A stretch of 64,000 bases of DNA, from NCBI GenBank assembly GCA_964058805.1, contig CAXKVV010000115.1, positions 1-64,000 on the forward strand, written 5' to 3'. Origin of the DNA: Schoenoplectus triqueter (taxonomy: Eukaryota; Streptophyta; Magnoliopsida; Poales; Cyperaceae). Under the pieces are notes generated by a model. The model was not told where the DNA came from. It saw only the letters and a list, made by a program, of their open reading frames with translations, and made no database searches. Below are positions 39,301 through 51,887 of the stretch, piece after piece (within the stretch, counting starts at the first letter, position 1; every line of letters starts with the position of its first letter). The translations under genes and the position numbers were made by a program.

Positions 39301-41204
39301 TAAGGTTCACAGAATTATGCACAAAAAAATGATCTGTCCCCCCCCCTCCCCCCAACACACACACACACACAAAATTGCTCCTTTTTCTTAGTCTATCTTT
39401 TCGTGAACAAGATCGAAAGAGTAACTAATTGAGCCATTCCCAACTAAATTTATTGTTCGAAGGCATCGCAATCTTGACTGAATTTATTTTTATATAATTT
39501 GGTGAATATATTTTGGTGAAAGGATACAAAAAGATGCGGTGGATCCAGAGAAGCTAGAAGCAACATTATCTGATGAATCACTAAAAGAAGATTGTGATTT
39601 GAAAAGAGCCACAGAGAAGGTAGCCTTGCTCCAAAGCCAATTGAAGGAGATGAATCCAAACCTTGATGCTATTGCAGAGTAATTTTTTTGATACTGATAA
39701 TAGAATTGTACCAACTATTGTTTAGGAAAAAGAAACACTGAGATTCATGCTTGCAGCTAACACTTGGACTCTTTGAGTGCAATCCCAACAAAGGCGGCTA
39801 AAATGATTCCTTGAATGTTTCAAATAGAGCTATTTATTGTGATTATTTAAATTTAGTACCCAGTAGTTTTAATCTAACAAATTTGGACCGCTACAAAGTT
39901 TCCAGAATTTAGTGCAATGCATTTTCCATAATATCCAATTCCAGTCCACTGGTTTAGTTTACATGTGATCTATTGGGTGGCTCTTAGAAACACAGCAATA
40001 TGTTGGTTTCTATCTAAAAAAAATGAAAATAGGAATTCAAGAAGATGCTCATCATGTTTTGTTGGTTCCTCCAGATACAGACGGAAAGCTGGATTGTACG
40101 ATGAAAGAGTTAAAGAACTAAATGCCACAACATTAGAGCGTGATGAACTTAAAAAGCTGTATGATGGTTTGAAGAAAAAGAGGTAATTTTCAAACTTCCT
40201 TCGTTCAGGTCCATTTACTATTATGAGAAAACCTTAATTCTTAGAACTAAGCAAATGATACCAGCATTTATGAATGAAATTAACTGTGAAACCATAGTTT
40301 TATGAGTACATTTGTTAAATAGCTTTTAAAAAGGTTTCATATGGCTTGGTATATCAATCGATTAAGTGTTGTTTCTGTGTCAGGTTGGATGAGTTCATGG
40401 CGGGATTTAATGTTATTTCTCTTAAGCTGAAAGAGATGTATCAGGTGTTTGCTTTGCAAAAACTCTTAACTGTGCTTTGGTTTTTATATATGTGTGCTGG
40501 TAATAGCATCTGATATTTTTGAACATTGGCAGATGATTACATTAGGAGGAGATGCTGAATTGGAGCTTGTTGATTCACTAGATCCATTTTCAGAGGGGGT
40601 TGTCTTCAGCGTGAGACCACCAAAAAAGAGCTGGAAAAATATTGCGAATCTTTCTGGTGGTGAGAAGGTAACTTGATCAGTGAACTGAGATCTTTGGAAT
40701 GTTCAATTGCTCCTATTTTTTATTTTAAAAAAAAAGAGAAATTTTCTTTTGCTGGCAGACGCTAAGCTCTCTGGCTTTGGTTTTTGCACTTCACCATTAC
40801 AAGCCCACTCCTTTGTACGTGATGGATGAAATTGATGCTGCTTTAGGTTAGTTATTTGTCTCTCCTTTTTTGTTTCTTCATTTATTTTGAGGGTTTTAAT
40901 TCATGAATATGATTCTAGATTTCAAAAATGTTTCAATCGTCGGGCATTATGTGAAGGACCGAACACGAGATGCACAGTTCATCATTATCAGGTATATAAT
41001 ACATTTTTTGGGTGCAAATTATATTAGTTATGTTTGTTTCATCCACTAATGAAAAGTTCATGAATATTTTTTTGTTATAGTCTGAGAAACAATATGTTTG
41101 AATTGGCTGATCGGCTAGTTGGCATTTACAAAACTGACAACTGCACAAAAAGTATAACCATTAACCCCGGTTGCTTTGCTGATGGATCAGAGGTGGCTTC
41201 TTGA
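27334..41204 (+). CDS. SMC4: Condensin subunit SMC4 (CAP-C), 28 coding exons
   Basis: SMC4 is the ATPase that pairs with SMC2 in condensin to compact mitotic chromosomes. Exons: 27334-27504, 27952-28041, 28127-28228, 28785-28961, 29350-29480, 29589-29667, 30080-30237, 31330-31405, 31494-31622, 32297-32441, 32540-32670, 33392-33544, 33732-33921, 34367-34500, 34662-34820, 35435-35740, 36537-36713, 37175-37258, 37762-37971, 38350-38439, 38791-38912, 39523-39678, 40075-40182, 40384-40444, 40533-40667, 40759-40846, 40919-40991, 41081-41204. All junctions are GT-AG and stay in frame, giving 1,252 residues, close to Arabidopsis SMC4 from memory. Walker A GPNGSGKS is at residues 64-71, coiled coils at about 250-560 and 720-1090, a hinge ending in SGTMSGGG at about 560-720, signature LSGGEK at 1153-1158 (split from TL by an intron) and Walker B VMDE around 1179-1182. 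No disabling change seen. An alternative start is Met6. Confidence 0.96.
30665..30948. mobile_element. hAT-type MITE in SMC4 intron 7
   Basis: The element starts cagggcctgttcgtttgc and ends gccgaaaaggccctg. The terminal 8 bases are inverted repeats, and subterminal blocks (gggattagggattcc on the left, ccaatcccatgaaacatggg on the right) are also partly inverted. The tip CAGGGCC and the size of 284 bp fit hAT-derived MITEs. The flanking octamers (tcaaatct and aatgtaat) do not match, so the target duplication has decayed or my end calls are off by a few bases. It lies well inside the intron and does not touch splice sites. Confidence 0.65.
39195..39371. repeat. G14 run, C-rich run and AC microsatellite in SMC4 intron 21
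   Basis: An uninterrupted run of 14 G is at 39195-39208. A C-rich run (nine C, one T, six C) is at 39338-39353, directly followed by an AC repeat to about 39371. The G run and C run are about 130 bp apart and could pair as inverted arms. Both are within a 610-bp intron and are prone to length change and sequencing error. Confidence 0.85.
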
Positions 41205-43016
41205 TTAGGTTTCTTAAGGAGAAATGCATCTACAGATTGCTAGTGGTTGGTACGTAGATTTGTTTGGGAACAAAAGTTCCCGTTGTAACTTTATAACTAT
41301 TGTTTTGCTATGAGATACTGTTGCTTCCTCCTCTAACATTATTGTTACTAATTACCATTATGATTTTTATGTAATTTAGAAGCGTATTTGTTTACCTTAG
41401 TCTTGTGCCAGTAATGGAGAAGTGTTAACTGTTATTGCTATTGCCGTGGATAGGGAGGGAAAACAATGCTACTTGAAATTGTTATCAGAGGCAAATAAGC
41501 TAAATATCATAGTCTCCCTGGGTTATATAAGTGACTATGTCATCCACAATTATTAATTCCATCGAGAACTTACACTTTCAGCACAAAAGCTACCATGGAC
41601 GACTGAAATTGAGCAGGTTTTGCATTAAACATAGTTATGCTTGATCACCGATGATGCTTGTATCTTGTATTGAAGGGATGACGTCGGTACATTGACCGCA
41701 AATGTAGTGGCAAACAATACATGCAGAGATTGTATCGTTTTCGTACGTATAATCCGTGATTATCCAACTGGCTCGATGCACCGCAAATGAAGTTGTCCAG
41801 AAGATGCGACACCAAGTTTAGCACGGGACGCCTTATGTGCGAGGTTTTCTACAATGGCCACTTTAACCAATCGCCGGTTTCTACTTGGAAGAAAAAAAAA
41901 AATCAAATAATAAGGTTAGTTCCATAAAGAGGAAAGATACACCAAGTGTATTGATGTATGTTAATGTAATGGATCTTTCCGTAAGTTTAACTTAAAAATA
42001 TATCAAATTATATTCAAATTTTTATTTATATTGCTCAATAAATTAGTTACATCAAAATCTTATTAGATACATAAATTTTCTATTTTTAAGATTTTAAGTA
42101 CTTATTTTAAAATTTTTAAAGTGACATACTTCCATATACAAGCATTAATTATTTTACTAATATTTTAGAGCCATTTAAAACAAAAATCTAGAATAAGTAC
42201 TTAGAAGTTTCAAAAAATAAAATTTGTCTCCAGAATATTTTAATATGAAAAATTTACCGAACTATATAAATAATAATTTAAAGATGATTTGATATAGTTT
42301 GAGTTAAAGCTCATCAAGATCTTTCATGAGATTACACTCGCTCCATCTTTACTCCTATAAATTTGTTCTTTGTTCAACCAAACAAACTGAAGTTTTATTT
42401 CAGTTTGTTTTGTTTGATTATAATTCGTTTGTCAAACTTAATTTTAATTGGATCCTTTGCATTTATGCAAACCGAATAAAATTTTGGTTTTACAAGTTTG
42501 GATCGATTTGCACCGAACCGATCATTTTCAGACCCAATATCCGACAAAAATTGCTGAGGCCGCGCAATACATTGAATATTTGCATCAGGCATTCAGAATA
42601 AACGAATTAGAGTCGGGTCTTCTCGCTACAAAATTTGGTACGTGGAAAAAAAAAATGGAATGTTTTCAGTCTAACCCTATAAAACCTAAGTTTTATACAT
42701 AAATCTCTGATTTCAAAAACTTAACATGAATATATTTATATTCTAAGCGCAATACGCTGATGTTTACAACTCAATTCAAACGCCATCATTCAGAGAAATA
42801 GAGATTTATAGATGAGGCTAATGTCGAAAAGAAAAAAAATAGGCAAATTTTCTAAAACGCTGCCGAACATCAGAGTCTAGACTCTAAATTCTGAACTCTA
42901 ACAGATAATAATAGGTGTACGCCAGACTCTGGCGTTCAGCAGGAAACCTTGTTAGAAACAAAAAAAAAGGAAGTTGCATTATATCTGGGATGTCAAAACT
43001 CCATAATATTTTTGCT
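41205..43016. other. SMC4 3' region and convergent intergenic gap
   Basis: This gap separates two convergent genes. The first few hundred bases are presumably the SMC4 3' UTR; I do not see a decisive polyadenylation signal. Bases 41990-42260 are very AT-rich. Small open frames at 42326-42702 have no recognisable protein content. Confidence 0.4.
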
Positions 43017-45348
43017 TCAATTTATATTACATTTGTAACATGGGAACACCCGAGTGCGGACCATGAGCCGAGTTTCATTTCCCTTGATGCCATTCTCCAA
43101 ATATTTTTGGACCTGAATGATTTCATCTTCATTGTCACGTGAAAAGTACTCAATCTCAATTGTTTCAAGATGCTCACACAGAAATGGTGCACCTTCAAGT
43201 GGACTGTGGTCTTCACTTGCCTGAATCAAGAAGTAATTCCATGTTGAGTTGTAAAGTAATTTCATTTCAATTGCCTGCATTAATTTGCTCATTTTCATTA
43301 TTAGCATCTTATGAGAAACAACTATTACCTTGCAGCTTTTATGACATAGAACAAGTTTCTCCAACATAGGTAGATGCTCTAGAAAAGATGCAACTAGTCT
43401 AAAATGGCAATTTAAACAAAGTCCCTTCAGGCACAAGCTAACTATCTTCGAAATTTGGGAGCATTTTTGTAAAGAATTTTCTAAATTGCCCTGCATTGGA
43501 CAAACAAAGAGGTTTTCATTAGTTATGTGAACAAGCTTATGGCAATAGCTATCATATTTTATGCATATTTTACTGAATTTAGAAATATATGTTGAAAGTG
43601 CAGCCGAACATAATTAAGTTCATTCATTTTTAAATACAAAGCTCAAGAGAGCATTGATGATTTGCAGTTTGCTTTGACATAATCCACACAGTGATTATAA
43701 TTATGTTATGTAAGAAAGTAATTTGGTAAGCTTTTACTATGAGTCTTGGACAAAAAATAATTGCATTTCTGTTAGATAATATCAGGGAGTATTTTTATGT
43801 ACTATTTGGTACGAGTTTTGTAGATAAACAATAATTTTTTTTGTGATAGTTTTGGGTGATTGAGAGTAATAAAAAGAGAGAGGTTATTACAATGACGTTG
43901 TGCAATGTAAGTGCCTGTAGATTTGGTGAATGCTGCATGAATAATGCTACAAAATCAATCTCATTACAGTCCATATTTCCAAGCACCAAGCTAGTTAAGT
44001 TTTTGAAAGCTGGGAACTTCACACCATCTTCCTTCTGTACCTGATTTGGTGTTAACAAAAAAGAAATTATTAATTGAGGAATATTCTAAACTGGGAATAA
44101 GAGACAAATAAATTCATTCAGGCAATTTATTTAAAGAAAATACATCGTTATTGGTATACCATGACCTAGATAACATGTGAAATCTGTCCTAGAAAGAATT
44201 GAATGGTTACTTCCATAAAAAGAAAAAGCACAATTTGTTGTATAAATTTGAAGTACATATATCACGTCTTTGTTTAATTTTTCAAAATTCGCCTTTTAAG
44301 GTCTTCATTTTCAAAAGTTACCCTTTAGTTCGATCCTGAGTTAAAAATAAATTAAGTTGGAATATACCTTTTTGATGTATAGAGAAGTTGTGGTTTTTCG
44401 AAGATGCTCAAATGTGAGGTCTAGGCTTGTTGCGTTTGAAAGGCTGTTGAGAACTTTTGCTAATCCAACATCATCATAGGCCGATGGAAAACAAATGCTA
44501 GCATCAACTAGAGAAGCGAAGTTCCCACAAAAATTTCCCATCATGTAGTCAGATTCAACAATACTTAAATGCATGAGACGAGGGAGAGAGAGTTGCAGGT
44601 TTTCTTCTGTACAGCAGCCGCGAAGAACCAATCTCTTTAGCACAGTAGAACATATCTCAGAGGTGAGCAAACCACATTCACACAAGTCTAGTTCTTCAAG
44701 AGCAGGGCAACCCCGGAAAAGTTTGGTGAGACAATAATCATGAATTAATATATAAGCAAGTTCTAATCTTTTAAGCTTTGGAAGCCAAGTGATTCTCGGT
44801 ATAATAGCCTTATATATTCCAAGTTCTCCTTCGTTTATGATCACCAGTGAAATTTCTTCTAGCGAGGCACAAGTGAATATCTTATTGTGATTCAGATTCA
44901 AATTTTCACAGTCGAAAACTTGAACCTTAATGGAGAGCACTGGAGGATTAAACTGGATTGCATGTGAAACAAATTCCTCAACAAGGGAAGCAGTGCAGTG
45001 TTCGCTACTCCACTTTGTGCTCCAGTCAAGTCGGAATGTATCCAGCTGCAATTTCTCTCGTTTTTGCAACACACCTCTGACAAACTTACTGAAGTTTGCC
45101 TCGCGTGTTTTCATTTCCTCTTGCTTTAATGCATGCCCGTTAGGCATAAACTCTTTAATGTCTAGGTTGAAAACTGACATATGGGCCCATGCTTTTCTCC
45201 ATCTTTTGGACAAGATTAATGTACGTACGGCCTCTTTCGTACTCAGAAATGAAAGAATGTGTGCTAGAATATCATCAGGAAGGCTACTAATACAATCAGC
45301 CAGTGAGGTACTGATGTTGGCTTTCTTCATTGGTCTCTCAAAAGACAT
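43017..45348 (-). CDS. F-box/LRR/FBD protein, four exons
   Basis: Members of this plant family act as substrate-recruiting subunits of SCF ubiquitin ligases; the target here is unknown. On the minus strand the exons are 45348-44368, 44040-43891, 43490-43329 and 43274-43017. All introns are GT-AG and phase 0, giving 516 residues. An F-box is at about residues 20-58 (SLPDDILAHILSFL, then LSKRWRKAW). Leucine-rich segments follow (LPKLKRLELAY, CPALEELDLCECG, FKNLTSLVLGNMD, LPMLEKLVLCH). A C-terminal FBD domain begins at about residue 464 (CEHLETIEIEYF). The frame is open upstream to a Met at 45435, adding 29 residues; I chose Met 45348 because it lies just before the F-box, as in related proteins. 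No break is seen. It is convergent with SMC4. Confidence 0.88.
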
Positions 45349-45539
45349 TTTCTCGAACACCTTTGAATAAACTACAACAAATAACAACAAGTCTTTAATC
45401 TCAAATAAATTGAATAGGCTAGAAATGAAATCCAATCCAAAATCATAGAGGTTAGAGATCTCAAATATAAATAAATAATAGTTTTAATGATACTTATAGT
45501 AATGATGATGAGAATACAGAAAATGTTAAAAATAATAAT

Positions 45540-45605
45540 AATAACAACATTAGTATACTACTAATAATAAAAACTTCAATAATAATAATAATAATAATAG
45601 TAATA
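45540..45605. repeat. AAT microsatellite upstream of the F-box gene
   Basis: Interrupted runs of aat/aac triplets (aataataataacaac and aataataataataataat) lie just upstream of the F-box gene. The run is imperfect in the middle. Nothing else is recognisable in 45436-45900. Confidence 0.8.
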
Positions 45606-45939
45606 TCTTATTTCTAAATTTGAGTTGTCTGGTCAGATGACTTCCGTTAACATCTCTCTAAAATTCGAAGTACATAGCTTTAAATTTGGAAACTATAACA
45701 TTTGGCCAATGCTTTATCAAATACTTCCAAATTTGTCGCTTTTAATTCTTCTATTTTTCTTTAAAATTACTGGTAGAATTCTCATGTTTGGCAGAGTCGT
45801 ATATAGAAGAACCATAAAATAATTTTATTTTAAACTAGCGGTGTATACACATGTTGCAGCGAAATATTTATTAATTATGCCATCACCGTAAAAGGTCTCC
45901 TCTCTGGCACCAGAAAGACGGACAAGTACGCATCAAATA

Positions 45940-46275
45940 TTTGACGATCACACGGATCAGATCGGATTGGGTTCAGATTTAATCGGGTTAGGATCGCATT
46001 AGTTTTACTTTCTCTAAGAAATAAGATCTAGCCAGGCTAGATCAAGTCGGTGTCGGATCGGATAGGATCTATTTATATATTTATTTTTTTAAATTTTTAA
46101 TTGATTTTAATTAAATTATAAGTTATTTTTTCTTGGATCGAGACGGATTAGATGAAGTTCAAATTAGATTTAATGAGTTTGACTTTTCTAAAAAAAATAA
46201 GTTAGATTGAATTCAAATTCAAATAGATCAAATAAATTTCTTAAATCGAATCGAATTTTACATCTCTGTAACAGA
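45940..46275. mobile_element. Degenerate non-autonomous transposon-like repeat
   Basis: This block is rich in ggatcgg, cggattgggtt and gatcgagacgg motifs around an AT-rich core, similar in style to the gggtcgggt elements near 24.9, 51.8 and 62.2 kb. Clear terminal repeats are not visible. From 46276 to about 48440 I see no recognisable gene or element beyond AT-rich DNA. Confidence 0.3.
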
Positions 46276-48459
46276 CGTCTACCTCGCTCACAACCTATCC
46301 AAAATAGAAGTTGGTGACCGTGAAATGTTTGGACAACCCTAGCCGATGCTGATCTAGCATGATGTGTTTTCTATGACAGCCATTTCTGTACATGCTGAGT
46401 TTTGCAATCAATAAAAAAGTTTTGATTATAGCAGATCCATTTCCAACCAACAAATTATGCAATTGAAATTTGAGGTGTATACTTCGACTCTTTTAGAAAA
46501 AAAGGGAAATAACTAAAACAACAAAGGTTGCTTGTATATCAAACTTACCCAAAGTTACTCTAGACAATATTTTATGCTATCGTGTTAAAATATGTTATTG
46601 TTCAATTTGCCCCTGATACAGAACAGTAACAGGTATGTACAGTACCAAAATAAATACATATTCCGAATAAATCAACTTACAAATTAAGGTAAAAAAAAAA
46701 ACTAAGACTCAGTCGTAGGTCAATAATACCGATAAGTGATTAAATTAGACCTGCCACAAATTAACTAATTAATTAAATGAAAAATAAGAAATAAAGAAAT
46801 TGACATGTTTACTTACCTACTAAAATGAAGGTGTTTGCAAGGAGGACAGGTGCTTGCCTCCTGGTTAACCTGTTTTACAATTTGTAAAAGAAGTGCTATT
46901 TCAGCTTTGAAATAAAAGCACAACGTTGAATATTTATATGACAACAAATGCATGTCAATAAATAGTATCTTGTAAATTTGGTTGGTCAGAAATAGAAGTT
47001 GCTTTATGTCATTTCAGAAAAACATATATATGGTTGCATCTGCAGCAAATTGATAGAAGTTGCAGCATCTAAGAACTATCTTACCTGAATTTATTTGAGC
47101 TAGAAAACAAAAAAAAAATAATAAAAGAAAAAGAAAAAACCATCTAAAATTAGAAAATAAAATGAAACATAGTACTTACTAGTTAAGCAGTGATGAACAG
47201 TAGTGCTTCCTATATTATCTCTGAACTAAATAGAAGACTAATCAAATGTGGTATGTTTGTACATCTTTGTTGAACTCCGGGTTTCTAGGTCAGTGCACAA
47301 CAGATGCCTTTATTAATAATTGGCGTCTTGAGTCTTCTTAATTAGAGTGGGTAAATGGAAATACCCTCTCCAGGGGATACCTTCTATGATCAAACTGATC
47401 AGAGGTTAAATATCAAAGTAAATATATGAATTTCAAGCAAGGACTCTAAATAACTTTCAATTGGAAATGAATACTAAGCAGGTTTGTTTAAAAATTAATT
47501 AAGAACACAAATTTGATCGTCAGTATGTGAAAATTTTGAAATAAAGTTTGAGTCATATTTAAAAAAGCAAACACAGACTATAAACTTATTCAATTAATGT
47601 TTCGGGTTATAAACTATTGAATTAATTAACTTAGCTAAATGGTATCTATAATGACACACTAAAGCACCAACACACTTATTAAATAATTGAATAAAATATT
47701 TTTAATATAAGCACATGAATTTATAAATATTACAAATATATATTAACCAATTTACCTATTTTTAATAAAAATAATATTAAATATTAAATATTATATATTA
47801 ATCAATTTCTCTAGTTCTAAATAATTGATTAGCGTAACTATAAGCTAATTAATTAAGTAAAAAAATTACATTTAATTAATTCAGATAACCTAAATTATTT
47901 AAAATAAAAATAATTTAAAATATGAACTTTAAATAATAATTTCAATTCGGAGTCCTGTATACCGTGACTTAATCAGACCAAGTGTAAATAAGACACTCAT
48001 AAATTTAATTAGTTTTGAATTTGTAGGTTCTCAGAAGACGAACTGACAATCGAGTATGCTCGGGACGAGATGACTAATGAGATCATGGGCCTCACAGGAG
48101 ACTCGTTAGAGTAAATTCATAGCTTTCATACTTGTCGAGCTATATAGGTGCGGATTCCACTAAGATTACTATCAGACCTAGGGGTTGGTTTTGAGACTTA
48201 GATGATGCAAGATTGTAAAGCACATAAGGTAGAAATATAAAAACTGATTTGAGACTTAATGTTCGAGTGTAATGGTAGCGAAAGACAATTCAATTCAATT
48301 CTCAATAATAATATAATAACTAAAGCAAAGAGAGAAAAGAAAATAAAGATCAAACAATAACACAAGATGTATCAGAGTTGAAATATTAAAAAAATAGTTT
48401 TATATTTATAGAACTTAGTCCCTTACATAAAAATAGACTGCCAATGCCATCGATAATAA

Positions 48460-48575
48460 TAGTGACAACACACTCAAAATAAAAGTGAGTGACAACACAC
48501 TCAAAATAAAAATGAGTGACAACACACTCAAAATCAAGATGAGTGACAACACACTCAAAGAAAATATGAGAACTA
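48460..48575. repeat. 27-bp tandem repeat, about four units
   Basis: The unit gtgacaacacactcaaaat plus eight variable bases begins at 48462, 48489, 48516 and 48543, an even 27-bp spacing. Because 27 is a multiple of three, the minus strand stays open and reads a nine-residue repeat (FECVVTHFY-like). The surrounding open frame is only 74 codons and nothing supports translation. Confidence 0.9.
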
Positions 48576-48829
48576 CATCTCAAAAAGAGTGACAAAGAAG
48601 AGTAAAACATGAATGATTAAGTTGGGAGAATGAAGAGAAGTTAGATTGAGTTTAAATAAGAATTTGACTAATTGAGTATTTTAAATATCTTGATGTTAAC
48701 TCTCTTATTTAAGATATTACTGGCATGCTCTCTGAAATGAATGATGTAACTAGATAGAATAATCATTAACAGTAAGAGAATTAATTCTTTAAATATACCT
48801 CCTAAATCAGATGAAAAAACTATTTTCGA

Positions 48830-49095
48830 CTTGAGCTGTTATAACAGTTTGGGAGCCATTGTAACAATTTAGAAAGGATAACCGTTGGATCTTATTTTTA
48901 ATTCTTGAGATCTTGAGCTGAGACGTTATAATGATTTGACAAATCGTTATAACGTTTGCTGAACCATTGTAAAGTCTACTGAGCCGTTACCCAATGATTT
49001 GCTCTAATTCTTTTGAGAAGCTTTTCTGTCTTAGAATATTTTTCAGTGTTGAGATGAAATGTTATAACGGCTCCTAAATCATTATAACGGCTTGT
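48830..49095. repeat. Cluster of CGTTATAACG-type palindromes
   Basis: Several copies of a palindrome close to CGTTATAACG occur within 265 bp: ctgttataacag at 48836, acgttataat near 48923, a perfect cgttataacg at 48945, tgttataacgg near 49060 and attataacgg at 49081. Related phrases (gccattgtaac, gccgttaccc) lie between. This may be the remnant of a transposon terminal region with subterminal motif clusters. No coding sequence is recognised. Confidence 0.5.
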
Positions 49096-49099
49096 TGGA

Positions 49100-50650
49100 C
49101 AAAACTAATTATTCTTATTTTTTCTTGCTATTTAAACTCAATTTATCTTAATTGATTCAACTCAGTTTGAGTCTAACTAAACTTAGGCCTAATGCAATCT
49201 TGATTAAGCTATTGCATTCCACCATTAGTCTTGGTTTTTATGTGTTAATTTATTTAATCCCTGCACAAAACTCAAACAAGATAAATTATAAAATTTAAGT
49301 TTTTTGCAAATAGACAAATCAAAAAAAATTATTTAGTACAAGAATTATGACTCTTTAGATAGGACTTTAATTATAATTCATAATTAGAAATTCAATTTAA
49401 TTCATATCATTTGCATATCATTATGATCATTATTTAGATTAATATTAAATATAATTAATTATAAAATATATTATCTTAGATAAGGTATTTAGAATTTGAT
49501 GACTAATAATTATAGTAATTATTTTTTAATTATATTATAGAAATAATTTAATTAGAATATTCTTAATTATTTTCTAAAATAATTATGTATACATATGAGA
49601 TAATATTAATTATAGAATATTTTATCAAAGTATTTATGTCAAAAAATAAAAGATAATTAGTTTTGAAAGTATATTAAGTTAATTAAAACTGCTAAGGATT
49701 ATAGTTAAATAAGATTAACACTTATATGAGCACACTTGATAGATATAAATTAATATTAAGAACTTAGTTATAACATAATAATAAATAAATACAATAATCA
49801 AATAAATATAAGTTATTAAGTATTAAATATAATATTTACCAAACTAATAGTATTTAAAAGTAATAGTAAAATTTAACCAACTAATATGATTTAAAAGTGA
49901 TAGTAAACTTATTAAATATTAAACACAGTAGTTAATAAACTAATAGAATTTAAAAGTGATAGCAAACTTATTAAATAATTTTAAATGTTTAATTAAATAT
50001 TGGTATGGGGGAGTGACATCGGACCAGATTAATCTAGTCTGATTTTATCTTTGAGTGTATGATAGGATTTTAATTTCACTTATGGAAAGATACGATGACT
50101 GTTACCTATCATTGTCTTTAAAAAAGACTGTCAATGCGATCAATCACCGAGGTCATCACTTGATGATCTTAGGTCTAGTGTTTTATATTTTTCTATCTCC
50201 CTCTATTTTTTTTTGGTGTGTGTGTGTGTATTCTTTTTGTGAGAGGTAGATTTGGCTTGACTGCATTATGAGTTGCACATTCTTTTATTACAAAGGAGCT
50301 ACGCCAGCTAATCATGTTAACATCTTCGTCAATTCTCGGTATCGGGCGGCGAGCCGGACACTTCTCATGAGATGTTTCAGATTTAATACTTATACATGGA
50401 TAACCTCCCTTTTTTCAGTTTATTAGGCATATGACAAGTCGAGCCGTTATTATATTTTTATTTATTATTATAATATTTAGTATAATGATTGGGATCAAAG
50501 TAAGGTGTACATGACTTCGTCCTGTCGTTGTTAAAAATCAATCAACATGGTGTACGTGACTTCATCTTGCTATAGTTGACTTTCATTTAAAACTCTAGAT
50601 CCTGTTGAGTCATATGTATGTGTGTTATGGAAGTTTATCTTTCGTACTTA

Positions 50651-50715
<65 letters not shown>

Positions 50716-51629
50716 TTTGGATATATTTTATTTCTTTCATAATAAAAATTATCATGATGTCCATTTAGTGTATATTTATAAACTTTTTTGTATTAACTTC
50801 ACACAACACTTATAAAAATAATTAAATCAACTTAAAAGTTTAAAATATAATTTTATGTATTTATATATTATTATTATATCTATTATATATTAAATGAGTT
50901 TTAAGTCTGAGTCTAGAGATATTTAATATCTCGATTGTTGGATCAAAATTCATATTGAGTGACTTATTACTCAGGTTCTACGTTGATTTTGGATTACATA
51001 TTTGGAGATATGTTATATACTAAGAGAATCAAATCTAGAGATGTTTATTATTCAGTTGTCATTTGATTTTTTTTAGATTTGTTAGGTAGTTTTTGTTTCT
51101 ATTTGATTATTAATTGTCCTCTCAGTATAAATTCATTTTGTATTATTATTTTTACTTTCACAAAACTCTAATCTTTGTTATTATTATTTATTATAACATG
51201 TATAAATAGATATTTATTATTTTATTATGATAAATGAATGATTTGTATATTTTGAAGCTTATGTGTACACGTATTTTTGCGTGTACATGGCAACTGTCAT
51301 TCTGAGTATTATTTTTTTAGTTCGGAATGTGACACTGTCACAATACCATACATTTCTACTATCGAGTTAGATTTGTATTTGAGTTAGGATATGATGCTAC
51401 GCGTAGTTAATGATTAAATTTATTACGGACTCAAAAATATAGTTAAATTATCTCCAAATCTTGATTTATGGGTCTCAATAAATTCTTTAAATTACAATAT
51501 GATGGGATATAAAATTTTTCTATTTTTCAAATTTTATAAGTATTAGTTTTAAATTTTTAAAAATGACCTAAAAATATATATTATTTTATTACTATATTGA
51601 ATCATCCGATTAATTATATTTTTTGAAAT
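49100..51629. other. AT-rich gene-free stretch
   Basis: Mostly very AT-rich DNA with short repeated phrases (attaaatatt, aaaagtgatagtaaact). A slightly richer block lies at 50000-50600 but I recognise no gene or element. The only clear feature is the TTA microsatellite listed separately. Confidence 0.4.
50651..50713. repeat. (TTA)n microsatellite, about 21 units
   Basis: An uninterrupted run of tat/att triplets spans 50651-50713. It produces a poly-tyrosine stretch in one frame, which is an artefact of the repeat and not a gene. Confidence 0.95.
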
Positions 51630-51689
51630 AATTTTATAATTTAGTACTAATTAAAGCTTAAATATACACTAATTAATATTAATTATAAA

Positions 51690-51880
51690 TTAATTAATAT
51701 TTTATTACTTAAAATTATATAAAAATAATTAATTATTTTATATGGGTCGGGTCAGGTCGACCCGTGACCCGTCGGGTCGGGTATGGATCAAGATTTGTTG
51801 ACCCGAATTTAATCGGGTCGGGTCAAAAAAAAAATAATATAACCCAACTCGATCTGACCCATTGACACCCCTAATTGGAT
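51690..51880. mobile_element. hAT-like fragment (copy 1 of 2)
   Basis: The segment contains repeated gggtcgggt motifs, atggatcaagatttgttgacc, and ends acccattgacacccct, which reads aggggtgtcaatgggt on the other strand. The same order of motifs, more degraded, is at 62160-62345. The tip is typical of plant hAT non-autonomous elements. The other end is not clear. It directly precedes a Mutator-like end. Confidence 0.55.
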
Positions 51881-51887
51881 ATAATCA

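Noticed and set aside
41990..42260. Possible dispersed repeat shared with 63296-63440
   Set aside because: Two short phrases are similar (gtctccaaaatatt, acatacaaacatta) but occur in the opposite order and in very AT-rich DNA; chance is a sufficient explanation.
50618..50815. Open frame with a long tyrosine run
   Set aside because: It is a direct product of the TTA microsatellite.
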